Below, piece after piece: positions 47,874 through 56,250 of a stretch of 64,000 bases of DNA (the first letter of the stretch is position 1; every line of letters starts with the position of its first letter). A program made the translations under genes and the position numbers. Below the pieces are notes generated by a model. It did not search any database, was not told the DNA's origin, and saw only the letters and a list, made by a program, of their open reading frames with translations. This DNA is from Rhizobacter sp. Root1238 (lineage in GTDB: Bacteria; Pseudomonadota; Gammaproteobacteria; Burkholderiales; Burkholderiaceae_C): NCBI RefSeq assembly GCF_001425825.1, contig NZ_LMDM01000047.1, forward strand, positions 111,862 to 175,861. Reading direction: 5' to 3'.

Positions 47874-48377
47874 ATGCCCCGATTGCACGTCAATGGAAGC
47901 GTCCGCGAGGTCGATGCCGAGCCCGAGACGCCGCTGCTGTGGGTGCTGCGCGAGCAGCTGGAACTGACCGGCACCAAGTACGGCTGCGGCATCGCGCAGT
48001 GCGGCGCCTGCACCGTGCACCTCGACGGCGTGCCCACGCGCAGCTGCGTGCGGCCGGTGTCGACGGTCGGGGCCGACGAGAAGATCGTGACGATCGAAGG
48101 CCTGTCGGTCAACGCATCGCACCCGATCCAGAAGGCCTGGGCCGCGCTCGACGTGCCGCAGTGTGGCTACTGCCAGTCCGGGATGATCATGGCCGCCGCG
48201 GCGCTGCTGAAGGCCAAGCCGCGGCCGACCGATGCCGACATCGACGACGCGATGACCAACATCTGCCGTTGCGGCACCTACAACCGGGTGCGCGCGGCGA
48301 TCAAGGCAGCAGCGCTCGGCGGCGATCCGAAGCAGGCCGGGCTGCACATCGTGCACGTCGACGGGAGGACGACATGA
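47874..48377 (+). CDS. (2Fe-2S)-binding small subunit of an isoquinoline-1-oxidoreductase-like molybdenum enzyme
   Basis: A 167-residue protein with two 2Fe-2S sites: a plant-ferredoxin type ('[18 protein letters not shown]', with a further Cys in 'TRSCVRPV') and the four-helix type ('[13 protein letters not shown]' and '[15 protein letters not shown]'). This is the IorA/CoxS arrangement of the xanthine oxidase family. It transfers electrons from the Mo site of the large subunit. It has no leader, so it would be exported with the Tat-tagged large subunit if at all. CAGGAGAGAGCG precedes the ATG. It overlaps the large-subunit gene by four bases. Confidence 0.93.
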   Translation: MPRLHVNGSVREVDAEPETPLLWVLREQLELTGTKYGCGIAQCGACTVHLDGVPTRSCVRPVSTVGADEKIVTIEGLSVNASHPIQKAWAALDVPQCGYCQSGMIMAAAALLKAKPRPTDADIDDAMTNICRCGTYNRVRAAIKAAALGGDPKQAGLHIVHVDGRTT

Positions 48378-50587
48378 GCGCCGCCGTGCTGTCGCGGCGG
48401 CGCTTCGTTGCCGGGTCGGCGGCGACCGGGCTCGTCGTCGCATTCCACATTCCGTTCGCCGACGAGGCTGCCGCGCAGGCCTCGCCGGCGGGCATCACGC
48501 CCGCTGCCGCCACGCCGGAGATCAACGCCTGGGTCGTCGTGCAACCCGACGAGACCATCGTGATCCGCATCGCCCGCTCGGAGATGGGGCAGGGCTCGCT
48601 GACCGGCCTCGCGCAGCTGGTGGCCGAAGAGCTCGACTGCGACTGGTCGCGCGTGAAGACCGAGTACCCGACGCCCGGCCAGAGCCTCGCGCGCAAGCGC
48701 GTCTGGGGCAATTTCTCGACCGGCGGCAGCCGCGGCATCCGCGAATCGCACGACTACGTGCGCAAGGGCGGCGCGATCGCGCGCACGATGCTCGTGCAGG
48801 CCGCGGCCGACGGCTGGCAGGTGCCGGCCGCGCAGTGCCAGGTCGACCGGGGCGTGATCACGCATGCGGCGAGCGGCCGCAGAACCACCTACGGCAAGGT
48901 CGCGCTGGCCGCCGCCAGGTTGACGCCACCCGCCGACGTGGCGCTGAAGGATCCGAAGGACTGGAAGCTCGCCGGCAAGCGCCTCGCGCGGCTGGACACG
49001 CGCGGCAAGCTCGACGGCTCGCAGGTCTACGGTTCCGACCTGAAGCTGCCCGGCATGCTGAATGCGGCGATCCGCGACTGCCCGGTGTTCGGCGGCAAGC
49101 TGGCGAGCTTCGACGCGGCGGCCATCGCCGGCAAGCCCGGCGTGAAGAAGGTGCTGCGCGTCGGCGACAGCGCGGTGGCGGTGGTCGCCGACACCTGGTG
49201 GCGCGCGAAGTCTGCGCTCGAAGCATTGCCGGTGGTCTGGGACGAAGGCCCGAACGCGAAGATCGGCAGCGCCGAGATCGCCGCGACGCTGGCGGCCGGG
49301 CTCGATGCGCCGGAAGCGGCGGTCGGCAATTCGAACGGCGATGCGCGGGCCGCGCTGGCGTCGGCCGCGCGCGTCGTCGAGGCGGTCTATGCCTACCCGT
49401 TCCAGAACCACGCGACGATGGAGACGATGAACGCGACGGCGAAGTTCACGCCGGCGTCCGACGGCGTGCCGGCGCGCTGCGAGGTCTGGACGCCGACGCA
49501 GAACGGCGAGGCGGCGCATGCGGCCACGGTCGAAGCGTCCGGGCTGCCGGCCGGCCAGTGCGAGGTCTACAAGCTGCTGCTCGGCGGCGGCTTCGGCCGG
49601 CGCGGTGCAGTGCACGACTGGGTGCACCAGGCGGTCGCGATCGCGAAGGAGATGCCCGGCACGCCGGTCAAGCTGATCTGGTCGCGCGAGGAAGACATGA
49701 CGCACGGCCGCTACCACCCGATCACGCAGTGCAAGCTGCGCGCCGGCTTCGATGCGGCCGGCACGCTGAGCGCGCTGCACATGCGCATCTCGGGCCAGTC
49801 GATCCTGGCGGGCGTGTTTCCGCAGAACATCCGCGACGGCAAGGACCCGGTGGTGTTCCAGGGCCTGAATGCGCCCGGCCCCGAGGCGTCGATCGGCTAC
49901 AGCGTGCCGAACCTGCTGATCGACCATGCGATGCGCAACCCGCATGTGCCGCCGGGCTTCTGGCGCGGCGTGAACCTGAACCAGAACACCATCTACCTCG
50001 AGTGCTTCATCGACGAGCTCGCGCATGCGACGAAGCAGGATCCGCTGGCGTTCCGGCGCAAGCTGATGGCGAAGCATCCGAAGCACCTGGCGGTGCTGAA
50101 CGCGGCGGCCGAGCGCGCCGGCTGGGGCAAGCCGTTGCCGAGGGGCGTGTTCCGCGGAATCGCGCAGACGATGGGCTTCGGCAGCTACGTCGCGGCAGTG
50201 GCCGAGGTGTCGGTCGACAAGGACGGCAAGCTGAAGGTGCACCGCATCGTCGCGGCGACCGACCCGGGCCATGCGGTCAACCCGCAGCAGATCGAGGCCC
50301 AGGTCGAGGGCTCGTTCGTCTACGGGCTGTCGGCCGCGCTGTACGGCGGCTGCACCGTGAAGGACGGTCGCATCGAGCAGACCAACTTCGACAGTTACCC
50401 GGTGCTGCACCTCGACGAGATGCCGAAGGTCGAGACGGTGGTGATGCCGTCCGGCGGCTTCTGGGGCGGCGTCGGCGAGCCGACCATCGCGGTCGCGGCA
50501 CCGGCGGTGCTGAACGCGATCTTCGCGGCCACCGGGCAGCGCATCCGCGAGCTGCCGCTGAAGAACCATTCGCTGAAGAAGGCCTGA
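48374..50587 (+). CDS. Molybdenum-cofactor large subunit, isoquinoline-1-oxidoreductase-like
   Basis: A 737-residue protein with a twin-arginine leader ('[31 protein letters not shown]'), so it is probably periplasmic. Motifs of the IorB branch include '[28 protein letters not shown]', '[20 protein letters not shown]', '[13 protein letters not shown]' and the active-site Glu in '[15 protein letters not shown]'. The xanthine oxidase family hydroxylates heterocycles or oxidises aldehydes. The substrate here is unknown. Its TGA overlaps the ATG of soxX (TGATG), tying it to the sox genes. In related IorAB systems a c-type cytochrome takes the electrons. Confidence 0.92.
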   Translation: MSAAVLSRRRFVAGSAATGLVVAFHIPFADEAAAQASPAGITPAAATPEINAWVVVQPDETIVIRIARSEMGQGSLTGLAQLVAEELDCDWSRVKTEYPTPGQSLARKRVWGNFSTGGSRGIRESHDYVRKGGAIARTMLVQAAADGWQVPAAQCQVDRGVITHAASGRRTTYGKVALAAARLTPPADVALKDPKDWKLAGKRLARLDTRGKLDGSQVYGSDLKLPGMLNAAIRDCPVFGGKLASFDAAAIAGKPGVKKVLRVGDSAVAVVADTWWRAKSALEALPVVWDEGPNAKIGSAEIAATLAAGLDAPEAAVGNSNGDARAALASAARVVEAVYAYPFQNHATMETMNATAKFTPASDGVPARCEVWTPTQNGEAAHAATVEASGLPAGQCEVYKLLLGGGFGRRGAVHDWVHQAVAIAKEMPGTPVKLIWSREEDMTHGRYHPITQCKLRAGFDAAGTLSALHMRISGQSILAGVFPQNIRDGKDPVVFQGLNAPGPEASIGYSVPNLLIDHAMRNPHVPPGFWRGVNLNQNTIYLECFIDELAHATKQDPLAFRRKLMAKHPKHLAVLNAAAERAGWGKPLPRGVFRGIAQTMGFGSYVAAVAEVSVDKDGKLKVHRIVAATDPGHAVNPQQIEAQVEGSFVYGLSAALYGGCTVKDGRIEQTNFDSYPVLHLDEMPKVETVVMPSGGFWGGVGEPTIAVAAPAVLNAIFAATGQRIRELPLKNHSLKKA

Positions 50588-51009
50588 TGCGGACGATGGG
50601 CTCGCTCGTGGCGATGTTGCCGGTGGTGGTGGCGGCGTGTGCGGCGCCCCCGCCGCGCGACGCGATGCCGCAGCCGCTGACCGCGGTGCCCGGCGATGCG
50701 GCGCGCGGCCGCGCGATCGTCGCGAGCCGGCAAGCCGGGCTGTGCCTGCTGTGCCACCCGGCGCCGATCCCCGAGGAGCGTTTCCAGGGCAACCTCGCGC
50801 CCGACCTGGCCGGTGCCGGGGCGCGTTGGTCGGCGGCGCAACTGCGGCTGCGCATTGTCGACGCGCGCGTGCTGAACCCGCAGACCATCATGCCGCCGTA
50901 CCACGCGACGGACGGGCTGCAGCGTGTCGGCCCCGCGTGGCAGGGCCGGGCGGTGCTCGACGCGCAGCAGGTCGAGGATGTGGTCGCGTGGCTGGTGACG
51001 CTGCAGTGA
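50587..51009 (+). CDS. soxX: Sulfur-oxidation c-type cytochrome SoxX
   Basis: A 140-residue monoheme cytochrome c. The heme site is 'GLCLLCHPAPIPEERFQGNLAPDLAGAG', and the rest follows SoxX closely: 'RLRIVDARVLNPQTIMPPYH' with the axial Met, then 'AQQVEDVVAWLVTLQ'. SoxX pairs with SoxA to attach thiosulfate to the SoxY cysteine. The leader 'VVVAACAAPP' has a lipobox-like Cys18, unusual for a soluble SoxX. It starts inside the stop of the molybdenum large-subunit gene (TGATG). Confidence 0.9.
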   Translation: MRTMGSLVAMLPVVVAACAAPPPRDAMPQPLTAVPGDAARGRAIVASRQAGLCLLCHPAPIPEERFQGNLAPDLAGAGARWSAAQLRLRIVDARVLNPQTIMPPYHATDGLQRVGPAWQGRAVLDAQQVEDVVAWLVTLQ

Positions 51010-51455
51010 ACAACTCGATGCATCGCCGGGTCGTGCTGCAGTTCGGCCTGGCCGCCGGCGGGTTGCTGCTGGTGCGGCCGGCGCGCGCGACCCGCTTCGA
51101 GATGCAATCGGCGATCGCCGACTACGCCTCCGGCTCGCCGGTGAAGCCGGGCAAGGTGACGTTCGACATTCCGCCGCTGGTCGAGAACGGCAACGGCGTG
51201 CCGATCACCGTCAGCGTCGACAGCCCGATGACCGCCGCCGAGCACGTGACCGGCATCGCGGTGTTCAACGAGCGCAACCCGCAGCGCGACGTGGTGCGCT
51301 TCACGCTGGGGCCGCGCGCCGGCCGCGCGGTGGTGTCGACGCGGATCCGGCTCGCGACCTCGCAGCAGCTGGTGGCGGTGGCGCGGCTGAGCGACGGCAC
51401 GTTCTGGTCGCAGGGCGTCGACGTGCTGGTCACGCTGGCCGCCTGTCTGGAGTGA
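51006..51455 (+). CDS. soxY: Thiosulfate-carrier protein SoxY, with altered C-terminal arm
   Basis: A 149-residue protein from a GTG start that overlaps the soxX stop (GTGA); ATG 51018 is the alternative. The leader has 'MHRRVVLQFGLAAGGLL' with twin arginines. The Ig-like core ('VTFDIPPLVENGNGVPITVSVDSPM', 'GIAVFNERNPQ') is SoxY. Canonical SoxY ends in a GGCGG arm whose Cys carries the sulfur cargo. Here the end is 'VTLAACLE': the Cys is kept at position 147, but the flanking glycines are replaced by Ala-Ala and Leu-Glu. It should still pair with SoxZ, encoded next. Confidence 0.87.
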   Translation: MNNSMHRRVVLQFGLAAGGLLLVRPARATRFEMQSAIADYASGSPVKPGKVTFDIPPLVENGNGVPITVSVDSPMTAAEHVTGIAVFNERNPQRDVVRFTLGPRAGRAVVSTRIRLATSQQLVAVARLSDGTFWSQGVDVLVTLAACLE

Positions 51456-51462
51456 ACACGCG

Positions 51463-51783
51463 ATGGCCCGCACGCTGATCACCGCCCCCGCCACCGCGAA
51501 GCGCGGCGAGGTGATCGAGCTGCGCACGCTGATCGCGCACCCGATGGAAACCGGCTTCCGGCCGGGCGCCGACGGCCTGCTGCTGCCGCGCGACCTGATC
51601 ACGCGCTTCAGCTGCCGCTACAACGGCGAGCTGGTGTTCAGTGCCGATCTGCATGCGGCAACGGCCGCCAATCCGTACATCGCGTTCTTCACCGTCGCGA
51701 CCGAAAGCGGCACGCTGAGCTTCAGCTGGGAAGGCGACCACGGCTTTGCGCAGACCGAGACCGTGTCGCTGAGCGTCACCTGA
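51463..51783 (+). CDS. soxZ: Thiosulfate-oxidation carrier partner SoxZ
   Basis: A 106-residue SoxZ: 'KRGEVIELRTLIAHPMETGFRPGADG', 'FSCRYNGELVFSADLHAATAANPY' and 'LSFSWEGDHGFAQTETVSLSV' all follow the family. It has no signal peptide, as expected, since SoxZ is exported in complex with SoxY. The GGAG of its ribosome binding site lies within the end of soxY, seven bases away. It is the structural half of the SoxYZ carrier. Confidence 0.95.
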   Translation: MARTLITAPATAKRGEVIELRTLIAHPMETGFRPGADGLLLPRDLITRFSCRYNGELVFSADLHAATAANPYIAFFTVATESGTLSFSWEGDHGFAQTETVSLSVT

Positions 51784-51795
51784 TCGGCCCGGGCG

Positions 51796-52551
51796 ATGCG
51801 TCACCTGCTGTGGCTGATGCTGGGGGTCGCGCTGCACGCGGTGGCGCAGCCGGCGCGCCGCTCCGGCTTCGACGACATGAGCCCGTCGACGCAGGCGATG
51901 CAGCGCGACGATGCGCAGAACCCGGCCATGCTGTGGGTGCAGGACGGCGCGGCGCTGTGGGCGCGCGCGCCGTCGCCGTCGGTGCCGGCCTGCGCCGGCT
52001 GCCATGGCGAGGCGCGCGCATCGATGCGCGGCGTCGCGGCGCGCTACCCGGCCTATGACGAAGCGCTGGCGCAGCCGATCGACCTCGCGACGCGCATCAA
52101 CCGCTGCCGCGAGACGCACCAGGGCGCGTCGCGGTGGGCGCCCGACAGCCAGGAGCTGCTGTCGCTGGAAAGCCATCTCGCACTGCAGTCGCGCGGCATG
52201 CCCGTCGAGCCGCCTGCCGATGCGCGCCTGCTGCCCTGGCGCGAGCGGGGCGAGGCGGTGTACCGCGCGCGCATCGGCCAGTTGAACCTGTCGTGCGCGC
52301 AGTGCCACGACGAGCGGGCCGGGCTGCGGCTCGGCGGCGGCCTGATCCCGCAAGGCCATGCGAACGGCTACCCGCTGTACCGGCTGGAGTGGCAGGGCGT
52401 CGGTTCGCTGCTGCGGCGCATCCGCAACTGCATGACCGGCGTGCGCGCCCAGCCCTTGCCGGCGGAGTCGCCGGAGTTCGCCGCGCTCGCGACCTACCTC
52501 GCGTGGCGCGACCGCGGCATGACGATGGAGTCGCCCGCGGTGCGGCCCTGA
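51796..52551 (+). CDS. soxA: Diheme cytochrome SoxA, sulfur oxidation
   Basis: A 251-residue protein with a Sec leader ('MRHLLWLMLGVALHAVA|QPA'). It has two c-type heme sites, 'CAGCH' (66-70) and 'CAQCH' (167-171). Cys212 in 'RNCMTGVRAQP' is the cysteine ligand that becomes a persulfide at the active-site heme; Cys104 in 'INRCRE' is also conserved. SoxA with SoxX conjugates sulfur substrates onto SoxY. It begins 12 bases after soxZ and ends 4 bases before the convergent MFS gene, closing the run. All expected catalytic residues are present, so SoxXA looks functional. Confidence 0.95.
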   Translation: MRHLLWLMLGVALHAVAQPARRSGFDDMSPSTQAMQRDDAQNPAMLWVQDGAALWARAPSPSVPACAGCHGEARASMRGVAARYPAYDEALAQPIDLATRINRCRETHQGASRWAPDSQELLSLESHLALQSRGMPVEPPADARLLPWRERGEAVYRARIGQLNLSCAQCHDERAGLRLGGGLIPQGHANGYPLYRLEWQGVGSLLRRIRNCMTGVRAQPLPAESPEFAALATYLAWRDRGMTMESPAVRP

Positions 52552-52555
52552 AGTT

Positions 52556-53752
52556 TCAGCGTGCCGCGCGCCACGACGCGACCAGCGCTGCCAGCGCCAT
52601 CGCCACCAGCAGGCTGCCGTAGGCGAGCGCGGTCGCGTGCAGGCCGATCAGCCCGGCGCACAGGCCGGCGACGATGGCCGGCACGCTGAACGCGAGGTAG
52701 CTGAGCGCGAAGAAGCCCGCCATCAGCCCGGCGCGCTCGTGGGGCGCCGCCAGCGGCACCAGGCTGCGCACCGCGCCGTTGAAGCCGGCACCGAAGCCGA
52801 GGCCGGCCAGCAGCGTGCCGCCGAAGAACGCGAGACCCGATCCGGCGTGCACGCCGACGAGCGTCAGCGACAGGCCGAGCGCCAGCGCCAGCGCGCTGCC
52901 GGTCAGCACCGCGCGCGCCGGGCGCAGCCGCACCCAGCCGATCGCGGCGGCCCCGGCCAGCACCAGCGTCGCGATCAGCGCGCCGCCGGTCAGCGGGGCC
53001 GGCGTGCCGGTGACCAGCTTCGCGAGCGTCGGTCCGAGCGACAGGTAGAAACCGCCCAGCGCCCAGCTCGCGGTGTTGAGCGGCAGGATGCGCCACAGCG
53101 TGGCGCGCGCCGCCGGCGGGATCGCGATGCGCGGCCGCAGCGATTGCCAGACGCCCGGCCGGCGCGTCACGGTGTCGGGCAGGAACGCGGCGGCGAGCGT
53201 CTGCAGCGCGAGGATCGCCAGCAGCACGTCGAACACCAGGCGCGTCGGCGCGGGCGCGAATTGCACCAGCGCGCTGGCGCCGAGCGCACCGACGGCCATG
53301 CCGAACATCGGCGCCACGCTGTTGAACAGCGCGCCGCGCGACGGGCTCAGGTCGAGCAGCGTCGCGCTCAGCGCGCCGGTCGCGATGCCGGTCGCGAAGC
53401 CCTGGACGATGCGCGCCGCGAGCAGCCAGCCGGCGGATTCGGCGCACCAGAACAGCACGATCGACAGCAATTCGACCAGCAGCGACGCGACGATCACGGT
53501 GCGGCGGCCCAGGTGGTCGGACAGCGCGCCGAACACCAGCAGCGCGCCGAGCAGCGCGAAGGCGTAGCTGGAGAAGATCACCGTCAGCGCCAGCGGACTG
53601 AAACCCCAGGCCTCGCGGTACAGCGCGTACAGAGGCGACGGCGCACTGGAGGCCGCCAGGAAGCTGACGACCAGCGAGACCGTCAGCCACAGCGAGGCCG
53701 TGGGGCCGAGGCGCAGTCCAGGCGCGGGCGTGGCGAGTGCAGGGGTGGTCAT
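52556..53752 (-). CDS. MFS transporter, probable drug or metabolite exporter
   Basis: A 398-residue, twelve-helix Major Facilitator protein. The MFS motif A is visible as 'GALSDHLGRRTVIVASLL' after helix 2, and 'RIVQGFATGIATGALSATLLDLSP' in helix 4-5 is typical of efflux subfamilies. It diverges from a TetR-type regulator across 92 bases that hold two palindromic operators, the usual layout of a repressor-controlled exporter. The substrate is unknown. It converges on soxA with four bases between. Confidence 0.9.
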   Translation of the reverse strand: MTTPALATPAPGLRLGPTASLWLTVSLVVSFLAASSAPSPLYALYREAWGFSPLALTVIFSSYAFALLGALLVFGALSDHLGRRTVIVASLLVELLSIVLFWCAESAGWLLAARIVQGFATGIATGALSATLLDLSPSRGALFNSVAPMFGMAVGALGASALVQFAPAPTRLVFDVLLAILALQTLAAAFLPDTVTRRPGVWQSLRPRIAIPPAARATLWRILPLNTASWALGGFYLSLGPTLAKLVTGTPAPLTGGALIATLVLAGAAAIGWVRLRPARAVLTGSALALALGLSLTLVGVHAGSGLAFFGGTLLAGLGFGAGFNGAVRSLVPLAAPHERAGLMAGFFALSYLAFSVPAIVAGLCAGLIGLHATALAYGSLLVAMALAALVASWRAAR

Positions 53753-53765
53753 GTCGGCTCCTTCG

Positions 53766-53790
53766 GCTAACGCAAAAAAGTTGCGTTAGC
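53766..53790. promoter_or_regulatory. Operator O1 for the TetR-type regulator
   Basis: GCTAACGCAA-N5-TTGCGTTAGC is a perfect 10-bp inverted repeat just upstream of the MFS gene. On the MFS strand it overlaps the region downstream of a TTGAAA candidate -35. The half-site recurs in O2. Confidence 0.85.
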
Positions 53791-53812
53791 GGATTCTGAG
53801 CCCGCTTTCAAA

Positions 53813-53835
53813 CTAAAGCAAATACTTTGCGTTAG
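53813..53835. promoter_or_regulatory. Operator O2 for the TetR-type regulator
   Basis: CTAAAGCAAA-N3-TTTGCGTTAG is a 10-bp inverted repeat with one mismatch, nine bases before the tetR-type ATG. It shares the GCGTTAG half-site with O1, so the regulator probably represses itself here. Confidence 0.8.
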
Positions 53836-53844
53836 CATGGTTTC

Positions 53845-54420
53845 ATGACTGCACCAACCACCCCGCGGCCGGGCGGCCGCAGCGCCCGCGTCCAAGCCGC
53901 GGTCCACCGCGCCACGCGTGAGCTGATCGAACTGCACGGGCGCGCCGAACTGACCGTCCCGATGATCGCGGCGCGTGCCGAGGTCACGCCGTCGACGATC
54001 TACCGACGCTGGGGCGACCTCGGCGAACTGCTGGCCGATGTGTCGGTCGAGAGGATGAAACCGGATGCGCAGCCGGCCGACACCGGTTCAGTGGCCGGTG
54101 ACCTGCTGGCCTGGGCGCAGCAGTTCCATGAGGAGATGTCGTCGCCGGTCGGGCTGGCGATGATGAAGGACGTGCTGTCGACCGAGGCCCATGGCGAAGG
54201 CACCGCGTCGTGCCAGTGCGCGCAATTCACCGCAGCGCAGATCGCGGTCATCTTCGAGCGCGGCGCAGCCCGCGGCGAGCCGGTGCCGCAGGTGCAGCGG
54301 GCGATGGACCTGGTGGTCGCGCCGATCATCTACCGCGCGTTGTGGGGGCCGGTGCCGGCCGACGCGGCAGCGGTGGAAGGCTGGGTCGACGAGTGCCTGG
54401 CGAGGGGTGCCTCGCGCTGA
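53845..54420 (+). CDS. TetR/AcrR family transcriptional regulator
   Basis: A 191-residue protein. The HTH is at about residues 15-60 ('VHRATRELIELHGRAELTVPMIAARAEVTPSTIYRRWGDLGELL'). The C-terminal ligand domain is of the TetR_C type with 'AAQIAVIFERGAARGEPV' and 'VVAPIIYRALWGPVP'. It most likely represses the divergent MFS exporter and itself through the two palindromes. It lacks an evident Shine-Dalgarno sequence; another ATG upstream overlaps O2 out of frame. Confidence 0.93.
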   Translation: MTAPTTPRPGGRSARVQAAVHRATRELIELHGRAELTVPMIAARAEVTPSTIYRRWGDLGELLADVSVERMKPDAQPADTGSVAGDLLAWAQQFHEEMSSPVGLAMMKDVLSTEAHGEGTASCQCAQFTAAQIAVIFERGAARGEPVPQVQRAMDLVVAPIIYRALWGPVPADAAAVEGWVDECLARGASR

Positions 54421-54436
54421 GCGCCCCGGTGCGGGT

Positions 54437-55135
54437 TCAACGGCCCGCGTCCGGCTCGCTGCGCCAGACCGGCAAGGCCTGTTCGAACGGCGTGGCCGCC
54501 GCGCCGAACACCGCCGGGTCCTTCGCGCGTTTCAACCAGGCCCGGGTGTCATGATGCGCGCCGGGCAGCGGCTGGTCGGCGCGGAACTGCTCGAGCCAGT
54601 CGTGCACCGCGCGGTAGCGCTCGGGATGCTGCGTGCGGGTCCACGCGAGCCCGACCAGGTCGGCAAAGCCTTCTTCCCAGCGCGTCGCGCGCATGTCGCG
54701 CTCCAGATCGGCCTGCGGGGTGTTGCTCGTGTCCAGGGCGTCGGTGAAGCCGGACACCGGCGGCGTGTGCCATGCCCCTTGCACGTAGCGCCAGCAATGG
54801 CCGAGCTCGTGCGCCGTCATCGCTTCGACGATGGTGTCGCGCAGCTCGACGGGGATCTTGTCCAGCGTGGACTCGGCCTCGGGGTTGCCGCGCATCGTCA
54901 GCACCAGCTTGCAGCGGCCGTCGACATAGCCCATCGCGATCGGCGGCTCGCCGCCCTGGGCCACCGGCTGGGCCACGATGTCCAGCGGCAGTCCCTGTGC
55001 CCGCGCATAGGTGATCACCGGCCAGGCGGCCTGCATCCAGCGGGTCTCCAGCGGCGTCAACGCCGCGGCGCGGGTCTGCAACGGAGTGAGGGTTGCCGGG
55101 ATGAAGCCCAGCGCCAGAACAACACGCTTCCACAT
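54437..55135 (-). CDS. Secreted HExxH zinc-protease-like protein of unknown function
   Basis: A 232-residue protein with a signal peptide ('MWKRVVLALGFIPATLTPLQTRAAA'). The zinc motif 'EAMTAHELGHCWRYVQG' (HELGH) lies near residue 108, and the downstream 'RWEEGFADLVGLAW' supplies a candidate third ligand Glu and the helix usual in gluzincins. The family is not one I can name. The product is probably periplasmic. It is on the same strand as yacG but 89 bases downstream, so co-transcription is uncertain. It converges with the tetR-type gene. Confidence 0.78.
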   Translation of the reverse strand: MWKRVVLALGFIPATLTPLQTRAAALTPLETRWMQAAWPVITYARAQGLPLDIVAQPVAQGGEPPIAMGYVDGRCKLVLTMRGNPEAESTLDKIPVELRDTIVEAMTAHELGHCWRYVQGAWHTPPVSGFTDALDTSNTPQADLERDMRATRWEEGFADLVGLAWTRTQHPERYRAVHDWLEQFRADQPLPGAHHDTRAWLKRAKDPAVFGAAATPFEQALPVWRSEPDAGR

Positions 55136-55224
55136 GGCTTCCCATTGAACCGGGAACGGCCATCGCCGTGGGGTCGATCAACGCGGGGAAAGCGCGCCAG
55201 TTCGCACGCCGGGCCGGGATTCGG

Positions 55225-55431
55225 TCAGTCGTCGGCGTCCGCAGACGGTGTCGCGCCGCTGCCGGGCGGTGGCGGCGCGGCGACGCGGTAGCTCTCGCTG
55301 GCCCAGGCGCCGAAGTCGACGTTCTTGCAGCGCTCGCTGCAGAACGGCCGGAACGGGTTGTCGCTGGCGTAGACGCTGTCGCCGCCGCAGGTCGGACAAC
55401 GCACGAGGCGGGGCTTGGCGGCGGTGTTCAT
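55225..55431 (-). CDS. yacG: DNA gyrase inhibitor YacG
   Basis: A 68-residue zinc protein: '[40 protein letters not shown]' holds the four zinc cysteines and the conserved '[14 protein letters not shown]'. YacG binds GyrB and limits gyrase activity. The start at 55431 overlaps the zapD stop (ATGA), and the order coaE-zapD-yacG is the standard proteobacterial arrangement. Confidence 0.95.
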   Translation of the reverse strand: MNTAAKPRLVRCPTCGGDSVYASDNPFRPFCSERCKNVDFGAWASESYRVAAPPPPGSGATPSADADD

Positions 55432-56186
55432 GCGCACAGCGTCAGTTCGAAGGTGGCATCGACCGCTGCGGGCTTCAGCCGGCCCTCGGCGTCCTGCTTC
55501 ATCAGCCGCACCATCACCATCAGCCGGTGGCCGCTGATCTCGGGCACCAGCTGCCGGCTGCCGTTGTCGATGCGCACCCGCAGCAGCTGGTACACGCGGC
55601 CGGCCGGCAGGCTCTGCTGGTACTGCCCGCCCTGCGTGACGACCTTGTGCGGCACGCCGGCATCGCGCAGCAGCCCGAGCAGCACGCTCAGGGCCTCGGC
55701 CAGCGGCGTCAGCGTCGCGATCCAGCCGGACAGGTCGGCGCGCCGGCTCGCGGCGTCGTGCTGCTGCCAGGCGTAGTAGGCCGGCAGGTCGAACTCGCAG
55801 GTGCCGCCCGGGATGCTGATGCGGCTGCGGATGCTCATCAGCCATTCGTTGGTGGTCAGCACGTGGCCGGCCTTGCCGGGCAGCTGGTTCAGTCCGTTGA
55901 AGGCGTGGTCGACACGCGCCATCACCTCGAGCAGCGCGCCTTCGGAGATCGCCGGGTTGCCGCGGTAGCTCTGCAGCAGCCCGCGCTGGCGCTCGAGCTC
56001 TTTCAGCAGGTCGGACTTCAGGTCGGCACGCGAGGCGACGTCGATGATCTCGAACATCGTCGCCAGTGCGTAGTGGTGGTCGACGGCTTCGTCGCGCGGC
56101 AGCAGGCGCCCGAGGCGGTCGAACAGGTGTTCGAGCCGGAGCATCGTGCGGATGCTCTCGTTGAACGGGTATTCGTACAGGACCAA
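55428..56186 (-). CDS. zapD: Cell division protein ZapD
   Basis: A 252-residue protein that bundles FtsZ filaments at the division ring. Characteristic parts are '[23 protein letters not shown]', '[26 protein letters not shown]' and the beta-rich C-terminus. The start is a TTG at 56186 that yields '[10 protein letters not shown]', matching where family members begin, with GGAAAG upstream. ATG at 56300 would overlap coaE by 50 bases and add an unlike N-terminus. Another TTG at 56210 is possible. The gene is coupled to yacG by an ATGA overlap. Confidence 0.88.
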   Translation of the reverse strand: MVLYEYPFNESIRTMLRLEHLFDRLGRLLPRDEAVDHHYALATMFEIIDVASRADLKSDLLKELERQRGLLQSYRGNPAISEGALLEVMARVDHAFNGLNQLPGKAGHVLTTNEWLMSIRSRISIPGGTCEFDLPAYYAWQQHDAASRRADLSGWIATLTPLAEALSVLLGLLRDAGVPHKVVTQGGQYQQSLPAGRVYQLLRVRIDNGSRQLVPEISGHRLMVMVRLMKQDAEGRLKPAAVDATFELTLCA

Positions 56187-56250
56187 AACGGGGGCTTTCC
56201 GGGCGATCAATGTGACAACGTGACGCCGGATTGTTCCACAGGGTGGCGCT

